The notes below the pieces were generated by a model. That model worked only from the letters and a program-made list of their open reading frames with translations, did no database searches and was not told the DNA's origin. This document shows positions 35,075 to 43,391 of a DNA stretch of 64,000 bases, one piece after another. Position 1 is the stretch's first letter; every line of letters starts with the position of its first letter. Origin of the DNA: Ktedonobacteria bacterium brp13 (GTDB taxonomy: Bacteria > Chloroflexota > Ktedonobacteria > Ktedonobacterales > Ktedonobacteraceae); NCBI GenBank assembly GCA_015099395.1, contig AP024096.1, positions 744,001-808,000 of the forward strand. Reading direction: 5' to 3'. A program made the translations under genes and the position numbers.

Positions 35075-35116
35075 AAACACCTGTACGCAGCAATACAAGC
35101 CTGCATACAGGTGTTT
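35075..35116 (+). terminator. Terminator of L,D-transpeptidase gene
   Basis: AAACACCTGTACGCAG (35075-35090) pairs with CTGCATACAGGTGTTT (35101-35116) with one mismatch, loop 10, ending in TTT. Confidence 0.75.
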
Positions 35117-35482
35117 AAGCATCGATAGACATATCTGCGCTTATAGTCAACACGGCCTCAACCTCGGTTCATCCTCAGAAGATACATATCCTCATTGCCC
35201 AACTCATATAGACACACACTCCACACACGCTCCAAAGTAGCTAAGGAGCTGTAATACAAGAGCATATAGGAATTCAGGGTTATTTATATAATTTTCATGG
35301 ACTTAAATATATTGGTGTGTTACATTTAGCTTAGTCTTTATTTTATATGTCTTGTGTTGCTAGCTTACAGTACTTAATACTAGCGGAAGCTATGTGAAGA
35401 TCCACAGTAGATAAGTATATGTAAACGCAAGAAAGTACGATGAAGCAAAAGAGGTTCACAAAAGAATAGTAAAAGGTGCATC
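35117..35482. other. AT-rich intergenic region
   Basis: 366 bases, strongly AT-rich at 35270-35400. Should hold the promoter of the 35483 gene. Nothing else seen. Confidence 0.4.
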
Positions 35483-36037
35483 GTGGATAAAGATAATATC
35501 GATGCAAGCCTGGGTCTTGTGCTTAGTCTCCCCTTGTTAGAGCGCTATCGCAAGAACGGACTATTACAAGCAGAGATACATCATGCGCCAGGCTATCGAG
35601 GGCGTTGTAAAGGATTTTTACACCTGGTACAAGGCAAGGTTGTCGCTTGCTATATAGAAGACAAAAATAGCCAGCGTCACCATGTGAGCAAAGAGTTCTT
35701 GATGAAGGTGGATAGTGAAAGGGGACCATTTAAGTGGGAACTTACCTCATTGCCCGCTCCACCATCACTAACGACACAGCCTGAAGTCCCAATTCAACTC
35801 ACAAGCAACGCACCGGTACCAGTACGCATTGCTCCACTTAACCTGGATATGCTGGAAGGATGGACATCCCATCAAAAGGTGATGCTCTCAACGGTCTACA
35901 ATTTAATCGACGGACAACACAACATAGAGAGCATCAAAAGAAATACATCCCTGCCAGCCACCATAGCAGAAGAAGCCTTGCGCGTCTTATTAGCTATGCG
36001 TGTGATCAAGATCAATACCAGCGATCCGCGAGCATGA
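35483..36037 (+). CDS. Uncharacterised protein, possible DUF4388/PATAN-like
   Basis: 184 residues from GTG 35483 (AAAGGTG upstream). The first ~75 residues resemble the start of PATAN/DUF4388 domains: SLPLLERYRKNGLLQAEI, then GFLHLVQGKVVACYIED, a strand pair that describes a gained or displayed product. A Pro-rich linker (about 92-125) leads to a C-terminal helical region (LSTVYNLIDGQHNIESIKRN, TIAEEALRVLLAMRVIKI) that looks like a winged-helix. No signal peptide. It lies 118 bases upstream of a HAMP-bearing membrane protein on the same strand, and such domains often sit in two-component or gliding-type pathways. The family call is tentative. Confidence 0.55.
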   Translation: MDKDNIDASLGLVLSLPLLERYRKNGLLQAEIHHAPGYRGRCKGFLHLVQGKVVACYIEDKNSQRHHVSKEFLMKVDSERGPFKWELTSLPAPPSLTTQPEVPIQLTSNAPVPVRIAPLNLDMLEGWTSHQKVMLSTVYNLIDGQHNIESIKRNTSLPATIAEEALRVLLAMRVIKINTSDPRA

Positions 36038-36155
36038 TCTATCTAGCGCTACAAACAGGGCCACCGCAAACCAGGCCAGCACAGTCGCCATACCCAGCGA
36101 CATCATTTTAAGTAGTCAGGTATACAGGCAGGTCGGTAGGAGGGAAGTACATATT

Positions 36156-37349
36156 ATGCCAGATACTTCAAATTCAGAAGGGTTGCATATACAGCAACAC
36201 CACAAGATTACGGACAGCACAGTAGAAAGTAAGCATGCCAGTACATGGACCCAACGTTGGATAGCACGTTGGCAGGAGCTCTCAGCGATACCCGATGAGC
36301 CAGAAGATAATAGTTTTTATAAGCGTGAGACAGTACGTAAATCGCGCCTGATCAGCACCGTCCTCTTCTATCTTACAATTGTCATGATCGTTTTTCTCCC
36401 ATGCTGCGAACTACTGCCCAATCCCAATATTACTTATGTAGATGGCATAATGCTCATTGCATTATTTATCTCCATCTATTTAAACCGCAAAGGCAAGATG
36501 ATAGCCGCAGCCCTGATCGCCAGTATAGGCTTTCAGCTTGTACTGACAGCTGCATTAATTATGCTTTCACCATTAGATGAACCCAGCATCCAACTCTATG
36601 ATCTCTACATTATGGGACTGCTCCTCGCGGTCTCACTGCTCCCACCACGCAACGTCTTTCTCTTTGCCATCGCCAATTCAATACTCATACTGCTTAGCCT
36701 GACCATCCAGCCACATACAGCGGCACTCAACCACGATCTACAGGCACAGTTTATTCCAATCATGATCCGGCCTATCGCGCTCCAATTCATGACGGCCGGT
36801 ATCTCGTATGTATGGGTACGTAGCACAACGCTGGCCATCACACGAGCAGACCGTGCTGAGATGGTCGCAGCATTAGAACACGAACTGACAGCTCAATCCC
36901 GCGAGCTAGAAGAAGGGATAGAGCAGATCCTACAAACTCACGTCGCCATCGCCAATGGCAACCTCAATGCACGTGCACCACTCAATCAAGAGAACGCCCT
37001 CTGGCAGATAGCCCGCGCGCTCAACACGCTGCTGGTACGCCTGCAACGTGCTGTTCAAGCAGAGAGAGAGATGCAGCATGCCGAGCAAGCTGTCTATCAT
37101 ACAATTCAGATTGTGAATGAAGCCGAAAAACGCCAACAGGTTCCACGTATTGCCTTTACACAGACAATCGTAGACCCACTGATAGCAGTATTGCAAGGGA
37201 AGATGCTCGCGTCCATCAACGCCAACAATACACACCAACCAGGGCTACAAACAGGACAGATCATGCCACCAGCATTTCAGATGCCCAACACGCCACGACC
37301 ACCAGAGATAGATCCAGGAGTGCGCCAACGACAGAACAGGTCCTATTAA
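36156..37349 (+). CDS. Multi-pass membrane protein with HAMP-like region
   Basis: 397 residues. Cytoplasmic N-terminus of ~65 residues, then about six membrane helices (66-225: STVLFYLTIVMIVFLPCCELL onward to FMTAGISYVWVRSTTLAI), arranged in pairs like the MASE-type sensor domains. A HAMP-like segment follows (ILQTHVAIANGNLNARAPLN, then WQIARALNTLLVRLQ), a coiled coil (EREMQHAEQAVYHTIQ) and a Pro-rich tail. There is no kinase, cyclase or methyl-accepting domain, so it is a sensor without its own output. It may act with the 35483 protein or a soluble kinase. ATG 36156 follows GGAGGG. Confidence 0.7.
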   Translation: MPDTSNSEGLHIQQHHKITDSTVESKHASTWTQRWIARWQELSAIPDEPEDNSFYKRETVRKSRLISTVLFYLTIVMIVFLPCCELLPNPNITYVDGIMLIALFISIYLNRKGKMIAAALIASIGFQLVLTAALIMLSPLDEPSIQLYDLYIMGLLLAVSLLPPRNVFLFAIANSILILLSLTIQPHTAALNHDLQAQFIPIMIRPIALQFMTAGISYVWVRSTTLAITRADRAEMVAALEHELTAQSRELEEGIEQILQTHVAIANGNLNARAPLNQENALWQIARALNTLLVRLQRAVQAEREMQHAEQAVYHTIQIVNEAEKRQQVPRIAFTQTIVDPLIAVLQGKMLASINANNTHQPGLQTGQIMPPAFQMPNTPRPPEIDPGVRQRQNRSY

Positions 37350-37353
37350 AGTA

Positions 37354-37414
37354 AGCAGAACCGGAAGAAGCCCCTTGCCAACTATGACAGCAAGGGGCTT
37401 CTTTCGGTTCTGCT
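37354..37414 (+). terminator. Strong terminator
   Basis: Two stacked perfect segments: AGCAGAACCG with GGTTCTGCT, and GAAGAAGCCCCTTGC with GCAAGGGGCTTCTT, loop of 11. Separates the HAMP protein gene from the convergent TerC gene. Confidence 0.85.
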
Positions 37415-37457
37415 TCTCCAATACCTGAAGCGTATAGCATCGAAATACTGTACTTTT

Positions 37458-38180
37458 TTACGCCATACGCTGCTTGCGTTGAAACTCACGGTCGCGCCTG
37501 CGTACGAAAATATCTACCCCCAGCACAAGCAGGAGAGCGACAGCAGGGGCAACGTATTGTAACCAGGGGACGGTAGCGAAGAAAGCATCCAGACTATTAT
37601 CACCAAGCAGTATCTGAGCCGCCGTATACGCTAAAATCAAACAAGCGACATCCAACAACCACGGCAAATGATTAATGAGCTCAGCAATAATAGCACTACC
37701 AACCAGCAGGAGACAGATGCTAATGGTCAGGCCAATTGCAAGGAAGAGAATCTCCCCCTCAGCCAGCGCGCCAACGGCTAAAACATTATCCAGACTCATA
37801 GTCGCATCGGCTAACAAAATTGTAAGCAAAGAGGTCATAAAGCCAGCCGAACCTCTCTGAGACAGTTCTAATTGTTCAAGTTGCTTCTCCTCATCAGTCT
37901 TACGCACCTCTTTACTGCGATCAGTCAGCAAGTGGATAGCGATATAAAGGAGAATAGCAGCCCCGATAACTCCCAGGAACGGAATCTGAAATAAGAAAGC
38001 CGCCAGAGCCGTAAAAAGAATACGGAGAACAATTGCACCGAAACCACCACCCACAATCGCCCACAGACGTTGCCGACGTGGCAACCCTGAAGCCGCCGCT
38101 CCAATCACCAGCGCATTATCCCCACTGAGTACAAGATCAATCAGTATAATCTCACCCAGCATACTTAACCAGTGAAGCAT
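37458..38180 (-). CDS. TerC family integral membrane protein
   Basis: 240 residues, seven membrane helices. Two diagnostic acidic motifs in membrane helices: LIDLVLSGDNALVIG (about 13-27) and ADATMSLDNVLAVGAL (about 124-139), each with the Asp-Asn pair thought to bind metal. The charged loop TDRSKEVRKTDEEKQLEQ lies between helices 3 and 4, as in YjbE/YkoY proteins. These proteins export Mn to load exported enzymes, or take part in tellurite resistance. ATG 38180 is followed at once by MLHWLSMLGEIILIDLVL; GGAGATTGGG lies upstream. No other ter genes lie nearby. Confidence 0.92.
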   Translation of the reverse strand: MLHWLSMLGEIILIDLVLSGDNALVIGAAASGLPRRQRLWAIVGGGFGAIVLRILFTALAAFLFQIPFLGVIGAAILLYIAIHLLTDRSKEVRKTDEEKQLEQLELSQRGSAGFMTSLLTILLADATMSLDNVLAVGALAEGEILFLAIGLTISICLLLVGSAIIAELINHLPWLLDVACLILAYTAAQILLGDNSLDAFFATVPWLQYVAPAVALLLVLGVDIFVRRRDREFQRKQRMA

Positions 38181-38470
38181 CCCAATCTCCTAAACTTATC
38201 ACAAGAGCAGAACTATATGTTTTTTACGCAAGAGCCAGTTTATCGGCGTCATGAACGGTCTCCCAATAGCGTACAGCACTATCGTAAAAAAGCGTCTACA
38301 TGCTGCCCGGTCCACCTCTAACATCACTGACCCGTATCTGCATCCCCTCTTCTCTTATCAAGCCAGGGTCATCGAGCAACGATGACAAGCTTGTATAAAT
38401 GAGTATAGAAATTTAACTCATAAAAATGAGTCTCAATACGTTAAACGTAACCCAACACATACTATCAAAC
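38181..38470. other. TerC leader region
   Basis: 290 bases upstream of a TerC gene, a family often under a manganese riboswitch (yybP-ykoY). I looked for that motif on minus and did not find the conserved GGGGAGTA element, so no riboswitch is claimed. Confidence 0.3.
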
Positions 38471-38511
38471 GAGGGTAGAGACACATAGCCTGGCTATGTA
38501 TCCCTACCCTC
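38471..38511 (-). terminator. Hairpin downstream of HTH gene
   Basis: GAGGGTAG (38471-38478) pairs with CTACCCTC (38504-38511), with an inner ACATAGCC/GGCTATGT stem. Sits 62 bases past the stop at 38573. Confidence 0.7.
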
Positions 38512-38572
38512 AACATTATGCAGTCATTCTGTTTTTTACAACACGTTCACAATATTTTACGCTACACTACAC

Positions 38573-38827
38573 TTATACGCCTGTCGGGATATTCGTAGTA
38601 TTGAATAAAGCGTCAAGTGTATAACGACGTACACGATAACCACAACGCTTTCCGCTATGTGGTAGCGCAACTGCATCCAATGCTCCCGACTTAATCCAGC
38701 GGCGTACCGTCGTATCGTCGACTCTCAGGTGACGCGCGACTTCACGCACGGTGAGCAGATCTCCACCGGACTCAGTATCGTCCATCACTTCCTCTTTTTC
38801 GATATCTGCCTGCTTATTACGAGCCAT
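38573..38827 (-). CDS. Excisionase-family HTH protein
   Basis: 84 residues from ATG 38827; AAAGGAGG lies 7 bases upstream. An acidic N-terminus (DIEKEEVMDDTESGG) precedes a MerR-like excisionase helix-turn-helix: LLTVREVARHLRVDDTTVRR, WIKSGALDAVALPHSG, YRVRRYTLDALF. Such proteins bind DNA and act as small regulators or recombination directionality factors. No integrase is present, so a regulatory role is more likely. The HTH resembles the one at the start of the HTH/Clp-N fusion at 21331. Confidence 0.85.
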   Translation of the reverse strand: MARNKQADIEKEEVMDDTESGGDLLTVREVARHLRVDDTTVRRWIKSGALDAVALPHSGKRCGYRVRRYTLDALFNTTNIPTGV

Positions 38828-39525
38828 ACCAAACCTCCTTTTGCGCAACGGCAAATAATCCAACGACAATACAACGTCATTACAGAATATTACACCCGTC
38901 AGTGAACTGTGACAAGAATGCTCAAAAATACACAGTGTTTATTTTTGAGTCTACTCATGTATTTTCAGCACACTCTATATGCCGAATCAGTTCAACAGAT
39001 AGAATCATGACGCAGAAAATTATGCGTTAGGGTAAAGAATTACTACTAGTCGTTATTAACAGAGAAATCTATATTGTCAGCAAAGCCAAGCAATTGTTTC
39101 GACTCCTGTGTTAAATAGGAAAGCCTACAATTTATAGCAGCATCACCAGCACTCGAAAGAGGGCCCAAAAACAGAGAAACTGGACAGTTTATTAGTATAT
39201 GCAAGTGGTGATATAAGCAATTAGGGTTGTCTACTATCCTTATAGCTATGGAATATGGTATACAAAGAAGGTGGCGAAAGGTCATCAAGGACCATAAGGG
39301 TCGTAAATGGTAAGTAACAGAGCTGTACACAAGCAGGACAGAGGAATAACCCATAAATAAACTGAAACCTTTTTCTGTGTAAATGTGTCTATAGTAATAA
39401 ATACAAAAAACAAGCGTTAGAAGAGCTAAAAAAGTGTTCTTGTCGAGACAGCATTGTACTTACAGATTATAGCGAGAGAGTCACAACTGACAGTAGCCAA
39501 CAACACACGGGAAGTGCTATCAATT
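38828..39525. other. Gene-poor spacer
   Basis: About 700 bases. A 102-codon minus frame (39046-39354) is open, but it lacks a ribosome site or a recognisable domain, so I do not call it. Otherwise AT-rich with no clear structure. The FemAB promoter must lie toward the right end. Confidence 0.4.
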
Positions 39526-40719
39526 ATGAATACATCGACATCTCTAGTGATTCAAGAGATTAAGGACCGCGACCAATGGAATGCGTATGTCTCGCAGCAG
39601 ACGTATGTGCACCTGATGCAATCCTACGAGTGGGGTGAACTCAACCAGTACCTGGGTGTACGTGTCTACCGTCTGGGTGCGCTGCAAGACGGGAAGCTTG
39701 TAGGGGTCATGCAACTCCATGTCGTTGCCATTCCAATACCAGTACTGCATATCAACTATCTCTACTGCATCCGTGGACCAGTGGTAGAAGATCCCAACTC
39801 ACCGGCTATCCCGGGACTGCTCAAGCAAGCACAGGTCATCGCCCGTAAAGAGCACGCTGTAGTATTGCGCCTGGACCTCAACATACCCGATGATGATCCT
39901 CGCCTGGACGAGTGGCAGCAGAGTTATCAGCGGCTCGGCTTCAAACCTAATGCGCATACAGGTGTCTCGCGCCGCAGTTGGGTCCTCGACCTGCGTCCCA
40001 GTGCTGAGCAACTGCTAGCAGACTTCAAAATGACCTGGCGTCAAAACGTCCGTGTCTCTGAACGCAAGGGAGTCATCATCCGCGAAATAGAGAACGACGC
40101 CGACTTCGACACCTATTACGACATCCTCAAAGAGACTGGTGAGCGAGACGACTTTTTTATTCATAATCGCGAGTATCACAAAGAGATATACAACAAATAC
40201 AAGAGTCGTGGTCAGGCCGTCATCTTCCTCGCCGAACATGAAGGCGAACCCCTGGCTACCAAGTTCTTGATTCGCATGGGTGACTGGTGCTGGGACATGT
40301 TTGGTGGCTCGCTAAACAAGAAGCGCAACCTGAAACCGACCTACCTGATTCAGTATCGTTGCTTCTTATGGGCCAAAGAGCAGGGCTGTAGCTTCTTTGA
40401 TTTCCGTGCCATCCCAAATATTTTAGAGCCGGGACAAGAGATGTACGGCGTCTACGAGTTCAAAAAGGGCTTCGGTGGTTTTTCACGCATGGTCATCAAT
40501 ACATTGGATTATGTATATAATCCGATACTCTATAAAGCCTGGAACTCACTGATCGAATATCGCAGAGCACGTCGCCAGAAAGAGCGTTCAAAACTAGAAC
40601 TTGAACGCGCCGCACGTGGTCAGCAACCAAACGCAACTGAAAACAAAGTTGAGAAGCCAGCTGCTCAGGCAATCCCCGCGACAACAACCGGGACCAGTCC
40701 GGTTGAAGCAAAGAAATAG
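39526..40719 (+). CDS. FemAB/FemX-family peptidoglycan bridge ligase
   Basis: 397 residues from ATG 39526 (GGGAAG upstream, spacing about 12); an upstream in-frame TTG at 39454 is less likely. The two GNAT-like halves of the FemABX fold are visible: HLMQSYEWGELNQYLGVRVYRLG with INYLYCIRGPVV, and DFKMTWRQNVRVSERKGVII, then AVIFLAEHEGEPLATKFLIRMGDWCWDMFGGSL with LIQYRCFLWAKEQGCSFFDF, which are the strongest family blocks. It adds an amino acid from aminoacyl-tRNA to the stem peptide of lipid II. The C-terminal ~50 residues are a charged, Ala/Thr-rich tail. Followed by its own terminator. Confidence 0.92.
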   Translation: MNTSTSLVIQEIKDRDQWNAYVSQQTYVHLMQSYEWGELNQYLGVRVYRLGALQDGKLVGVMQLHVVAIPIPVLHINYLYCIRGPVVEDPNSPAIPGLLKQAQVIARKEHAVVLRLDLNIPDDDPRLDEWQQSYQRLGFKPNAHTGVSRRSWVLDLRPSAEQLLADFKMTWRQNVRVSERKGVIIREIENDADFDTYYDILKETGERDDFFIHNREYHKEIYNKYKSRGQAVIFLAEHEGEPLATKFLIRMGDWCWDMFGGSLNKKRNLKPTYLIQYRCFLWAKEQGCSFFDFRAIPNILEPGQEMYGVYEFKKGFGGFSRMVINTLDYVYNPILYKAWNSLIEYRRARRQKERSKLELERAARGQQPNATENKVEKPAAQAIPATTTGTSPVEAKK

Positions 40720-40741
40720 ACAGAAACAGGCAAAATAAAAT

Positions 40742-40775
40742 GGGGCCCGAGTCGTTGATACTCGGGTCCTTTTTA
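40742..40775 (+). terminator. Rho-independent terminator
   Basis: GGGGCCCGAGT (40742-40752) pairs with ACTCGGGTCC (40760-40769), followed by TTTTT. Ends the FemAB gene. Confidence 0.9.
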
Positions 40776-40790
40776 AATCTCCAAAAACAC

Positions 40791-40819
40791 TTGACATCTA
40801 CTCATCTTCATGTTATTGT
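40791..40819 (+). promoter_or_regulatory. Promoter of tetR-type gene
   Basis: TTGACA at 40791-40796, a 17-base spacer, TATTGT at 40814-40819. The -10 box runs into the operator at 40816-40837, so a bound repressor would block polymerase. Confidence 0.8.
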
Positions 40820-40837
40820 GGACTATATAGTTCACAA
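40816..40837. promoter_or_regulatory. TetR-type operator 1
   Basis: 22-bp palindrome made of two TTGTGnACTA half-sites facing each other. Nearly the same palindrome recurs at 41490-41511 before the efflux gene; only the variable n positions and one central base differ. Confidence 0.85.
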
Positions 40838-40854
40838 TCAAAAGGGAGAAGACT

Positions 40855-41469
40855 ATGGGGCGACCAAGCGATGCCAGGCAGCGGCTGATTGCCGCTGCAA
40901 GAGATGTGATTTATGCGCAGAGCTATGAAGCTGCAAGCGTGGATGAGTTATGCGCAGCTGCAGGTGTGAACAAGAGCAGTTTTTATCATTTTTTCTCTTC
41001 CAAACAGGATCTCGTTCTGGTGGCCCTTGAGAGCCAGTGGCAGCGGCTTCAAGAGGTGTTCCTGAAACCAGCTTTCGCAGATAACCTCCCTCCACAGGAA
41101 CAGATCATGCGTCTCTTTGAACTGATGCTCCAGGGTCAGCAGGCTCAGAAGCAGAAGAGTGGGCATATGTACGGCTGTCCCCTCGGCAATCTGACACTGG
41201 AGATGAGCACGCTGGATGAAGTGCTTCGTGAACGCACGGCATATTACTTTCAACAGTGGCTCAACTACTTTGAACAGGTGCTGCGCAAGGCCAAAGAGCA
41301 GGGAATTATCCCCTCGACCCTGGATACTGCTCTCACAGCGCAGGCGTTGCTTGCGTATTTGGAGGGCGTGCTCTTGCTCGCTAAAAGCCGCAATGATCCC
41401 ACGTTGATCCAGTCTTTGCGCATAGGCGTGCTCGCTTTGATGCAGTATCAAGGCGCGCCCACCAGTTGA
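40855..41469 (+). CDS. TetR/AcrR-family transcriptional repressor
   Basis: 204 residues. N-terminal helix-turn-helix (about 8-55) with VDELCAAAGVNKSSFYHF and SSKQDLVLVAL. The ligand-binding domain carries the segment MYGCPLGNLTLEMS seen in YcdC/TetR_C-type members, and AYLEGVLLLAKSRNDP near the end. AAAGGGAG precedes ATG 40855. One operator overlaps its own -10 box and a second lies before the MFS gene that follows 79 bases later. It therefore very likely represses itself and the pump until an inducing compound binds. Confidence 0.93.
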   Translation: MGRPSDARQRLIAAARDVIYAQSYEAASVDELCAAAGVNKSSFYHFFSSKQDLVLVALESQWQRLQEVFLKPAFADNLPPQEQIMRLFELMLQGQQAQKQKSGHMYGCPLGNLTLEMSTLDEVLRERTAYYFQQWLNYFEQVLRKAKEQGIIPSTLDTALTAQALLAYLEGVLLLAKSRNDPTLIQSLRIGVLALMQYQGAPTS

Positions 41470-41489
41470 GCTTGTTTTTTTTGCTTTTT

Positions 41490-41511
41490 TTGTGAACTAA
41501 ATAGTACACAA
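41490..41511. promoter_or_regulatory. TetR-type operator 2
   Basis: 22-bp palindrome of the same TTGTGnACTA design as at 40816-40837. It lies 37 bases upstream of the MFS ATG and follows a T-rich tract. Confidence 0.85.
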
Positions 41512-41547
41512 CGCTGGAGTTTTTTTCCGGAGAAAGATTGGAACAAG

Positions 41548-43164
41548 ATGAGTACGATACCTCGCGTCAACAAACTGATTACGCTGATGGTTACCTGTCT
41601 GGGCTCTTTTATGGTACTCCTGGATGCTTCGATTGTTGTCACAGCCCTGCCAACGATCCAAAATCATTTTCATGCTACTTTGTTGGATTTGCAATGGGTC
41701 GTGGACGCCTTCACCCTGGCCTTAGCCGCCCTGATGCTCACCGGTGGGACGCTTGGGGATCGCTTTGGACGCAAGCGCTTCTTCCTGCTAGGACTGGTGC
41801 TGTTTTTGATCGGCTCAGTATTTTGCGGGTTTGCACCGGCACTCGGTTGGCTTCTCTTTGGCCGTGTAGTGCAAGGCATTGGTGCAGCGGCACTCGCTCC
41901 AGGCAGTCTCTCGGTGCTGGCATCGGCCTTTCCCGAGCCGCGCGAACGTACACGGGCTATCGGCATCTGGGCCAGCGTTTCTGGTCTGGGTCTTGCCATC
42001 GGACCACTCGCTGGCGGCTGGCTGATAGGGATTGCGAACTGGCCAGCGATCTTTTTCGTAAATCTGCCTGTTGGGCTTCTGACGCTGGTCTTGAGCATAT
42101 TGAAGCTTCCTGAATCACGCAATCCGAACGCCAGACGCATTGACTTGCCGGGTCAGGTGCTCGTGACTGGTACCCTCTTCTGTCTGGTCATGGCCCTCAT
42201 CGAAGGGTCCTCTGTTGGGTGGACCTCTCCCTTGATCCTGGGTCTCTTCATTGGCTCTACAGTATGTCTCTTAGCCTTTCTGTTCGTCGAAGCACGGGTA
42301 CCTGAACCAATGGTCCCCTTGCGCCTGTTTGCGAACAGCGTATTCTCGGTCGCCAATGTAGCCAGCGTCATCCTTGGCTTTGCTATGATGGGGTCCCTCT
42401 TTTTCCTCGTCCAGTTCTTGCAGAATGTGCAGGGGTACAGTGCGTTTGAAACCGGTCTGCGTACATTGCCTGCCAGTGTGGGCATCTTCGCGATCGCTCC
42501 ATTTGTAGGACGACTCACTGCCCGTATTGGCCCCCGCTTGCCAATTATCCTGGGAGCCCTGCTTGGCACGACTGCTTTATTCCTACTCGCAACGACTCTC
42601 CAGCCTGACACCAGCTATGTAACACTCGGGTGGCAAATTGCCCTCTTTGGCATTGGCTGTGGCTTTATGATGACGCCATTGACCGCGGCCGTACTCTCCG
42701 CCACGCCTCAAGAGCGGTCAGGTCTTGGTTCTTCTCTCCTAAACACCAGTCGTCAGGTTGGCATCACGTTAGGTGTAGCAATACTTGGAGCCTTCGTCGT
42801 ACAACAATATCCTGGCAACATTGCGTCCCAACTCACCCAACGAAACCTTCCCGCTTCAGTAAGTGCAACAATTGCGGAAAAGATCGCCACTGCCGGCGCA
42901 GGTGTCAGCCAGGGTCCTCAATCGGAACACCTTCCATTGCCCACGGCAGTCCTGCAACAGGCAACCAGACAAGCATTCGTAAACACGTTACATGGGGCGT
43001 TTCTCATTGCAGCTATAGGCTTGTTTGCTGCCACTTTGCTGGTCACATTCCTATTGCAAGTAGCGCAGCCTGCAACCAGGACGCGAGCCGCATCGGTTGG
43101 CTCACACGAAGTAACTGAAGCCCTCACCACTCAAGACATTGTAGATGTGGAAATATCCAGATAG
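41548..43164 (+). CDS. MFS efflux transporter, DHA2 (EmrB/QacA) family
   Basis: 538 residues with about 14 membrane helices, the DHA2 layout. First helix GSFMVLLDASIVVTALPTI has the family Asp. Motif A is GGTLGDRFGRKRFF, and motif C is SGLGLAIGPLAGGW in helix 5, a mark of antiporters that export drugs. The long loop near residues 435-480 (NLPASVSATIAEKIATAGAG) is typical of QacA-type proteins. It uses the proton gradient to export toxic compounds. Controlled by the adjacent TetR protein through operator 2. ATG 41548 has GGAGAAAG/GGAACAAG upstream. Confidence 0.93.
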   Translation: MSTIPRVNKLITLMVTCLGSFMVLLDASIVVTALPTIQNHFHATLLDLQWVVDAFTLALAALMLTGGTLGDRFGRKRFFLLGLVLFLIGSVFCGFAPALGWLLFGRVVQGIGAAALAPGSLSVLASAFPEPRERTRAIGIWASVSGLGLAIGPLAGGWLIGIANWPAIFFVNLPVGLLTLVLSILKLPESRNPNARRIDLPGQVLVTGTLFCLVMALIEGSSVGWTSPLILGLFIGSTVCLLAFLFVEARVPEPMVPLRLFANSVFSVANVASVILGFAMMGSLFFLVQFLQNVQGYSAFETGLRTLPASVGIFAIAPFVGRLTARIGPRLPIILGALLGTTALFLLATTLQPDTSYVTLGWQIALFGIGCGFMMTPLTAAVLSATPQERSGLGSSLLNTSRQVGITLGVAILGAFVVQQYPGNIASQLTQRNLPASVSATIAEKIATAGAGVSQGPQSEHLPLPTAVLQQATRQAFVNTLHGAFLIAAIGLFAATLLVTFLLQVAQPATRTRAASVGSHEVTEALTTQDIVDVEISR

Positions 43165-43235
43165 GAGCAGGAGAATTTCCGATTGACGGTAGAACGCACT
43201 AAGAAACTTTCGAGTTGCGTATTCAGTCCTCGTAT

Positions 43236-43311
43236 ACTAAGATCTTATTCCGAAAACCAACGCGACTGGCGTCGCTAGTGCGCTGCACTCAGGTTTTCGG
43301 ATAAGTAGTAA
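43236..43311. repeat. Cloverleaf-like dispersed repeat, copy 2
   Basis: Outer arms CTTATTCCGAAAACC and GGTTTTCGGATAAG (one bulged base), with inner hairpins GCGAC-TGGC-GTCGC and AGTGC-GCT-GCACT. The second inner hairpin differs in sequence from copy 1 (15032-15108) but keeps its pairing. Confidence 0.85.
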
Positions 43312-43314
43312 GAA

Positions 43315-43362
43315 ATATCAGCGTGGCGCTTGCTTGTACATAATTAAGCGCCACGCTGATAT
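43315..43362. terminator. 17-bp perfect hairpin between convergent genes
   Basis: ATATCAGCGTGGCGCTT (43315-43331) with its exact complement at 43346-43362, loop 14. Lies between the MFS gene and the convergent YbdK-type gene. Confidence 0.75.
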
Positions 43363-43391
43363 GCACCGATTTCAGTACGCTCGCTACCTGG

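Noticed and set aside
37458..38180. Tellurite-resistance operon
   Set aside because: Only the TerC-family gene is present; no other ter genes nearby.
38181..38470. Manganese (yybP-ykoY) riboswitch before TerC
   Set aside because: Gene context is right, but the conserved GGGGAGTA element and the paired loop are not found on the minus strand.
38573..38827. Prophage or integrated element marked by an excisionase
   Set aside because: No integrase, attachment repeats or phage genes around it; the HTH type is also common in plain regulators.
39046..39354. 102-codon minus frame in the gene-poor spacer
   Set aside because: No ribosome site, no domain, unusual composition for this genome.
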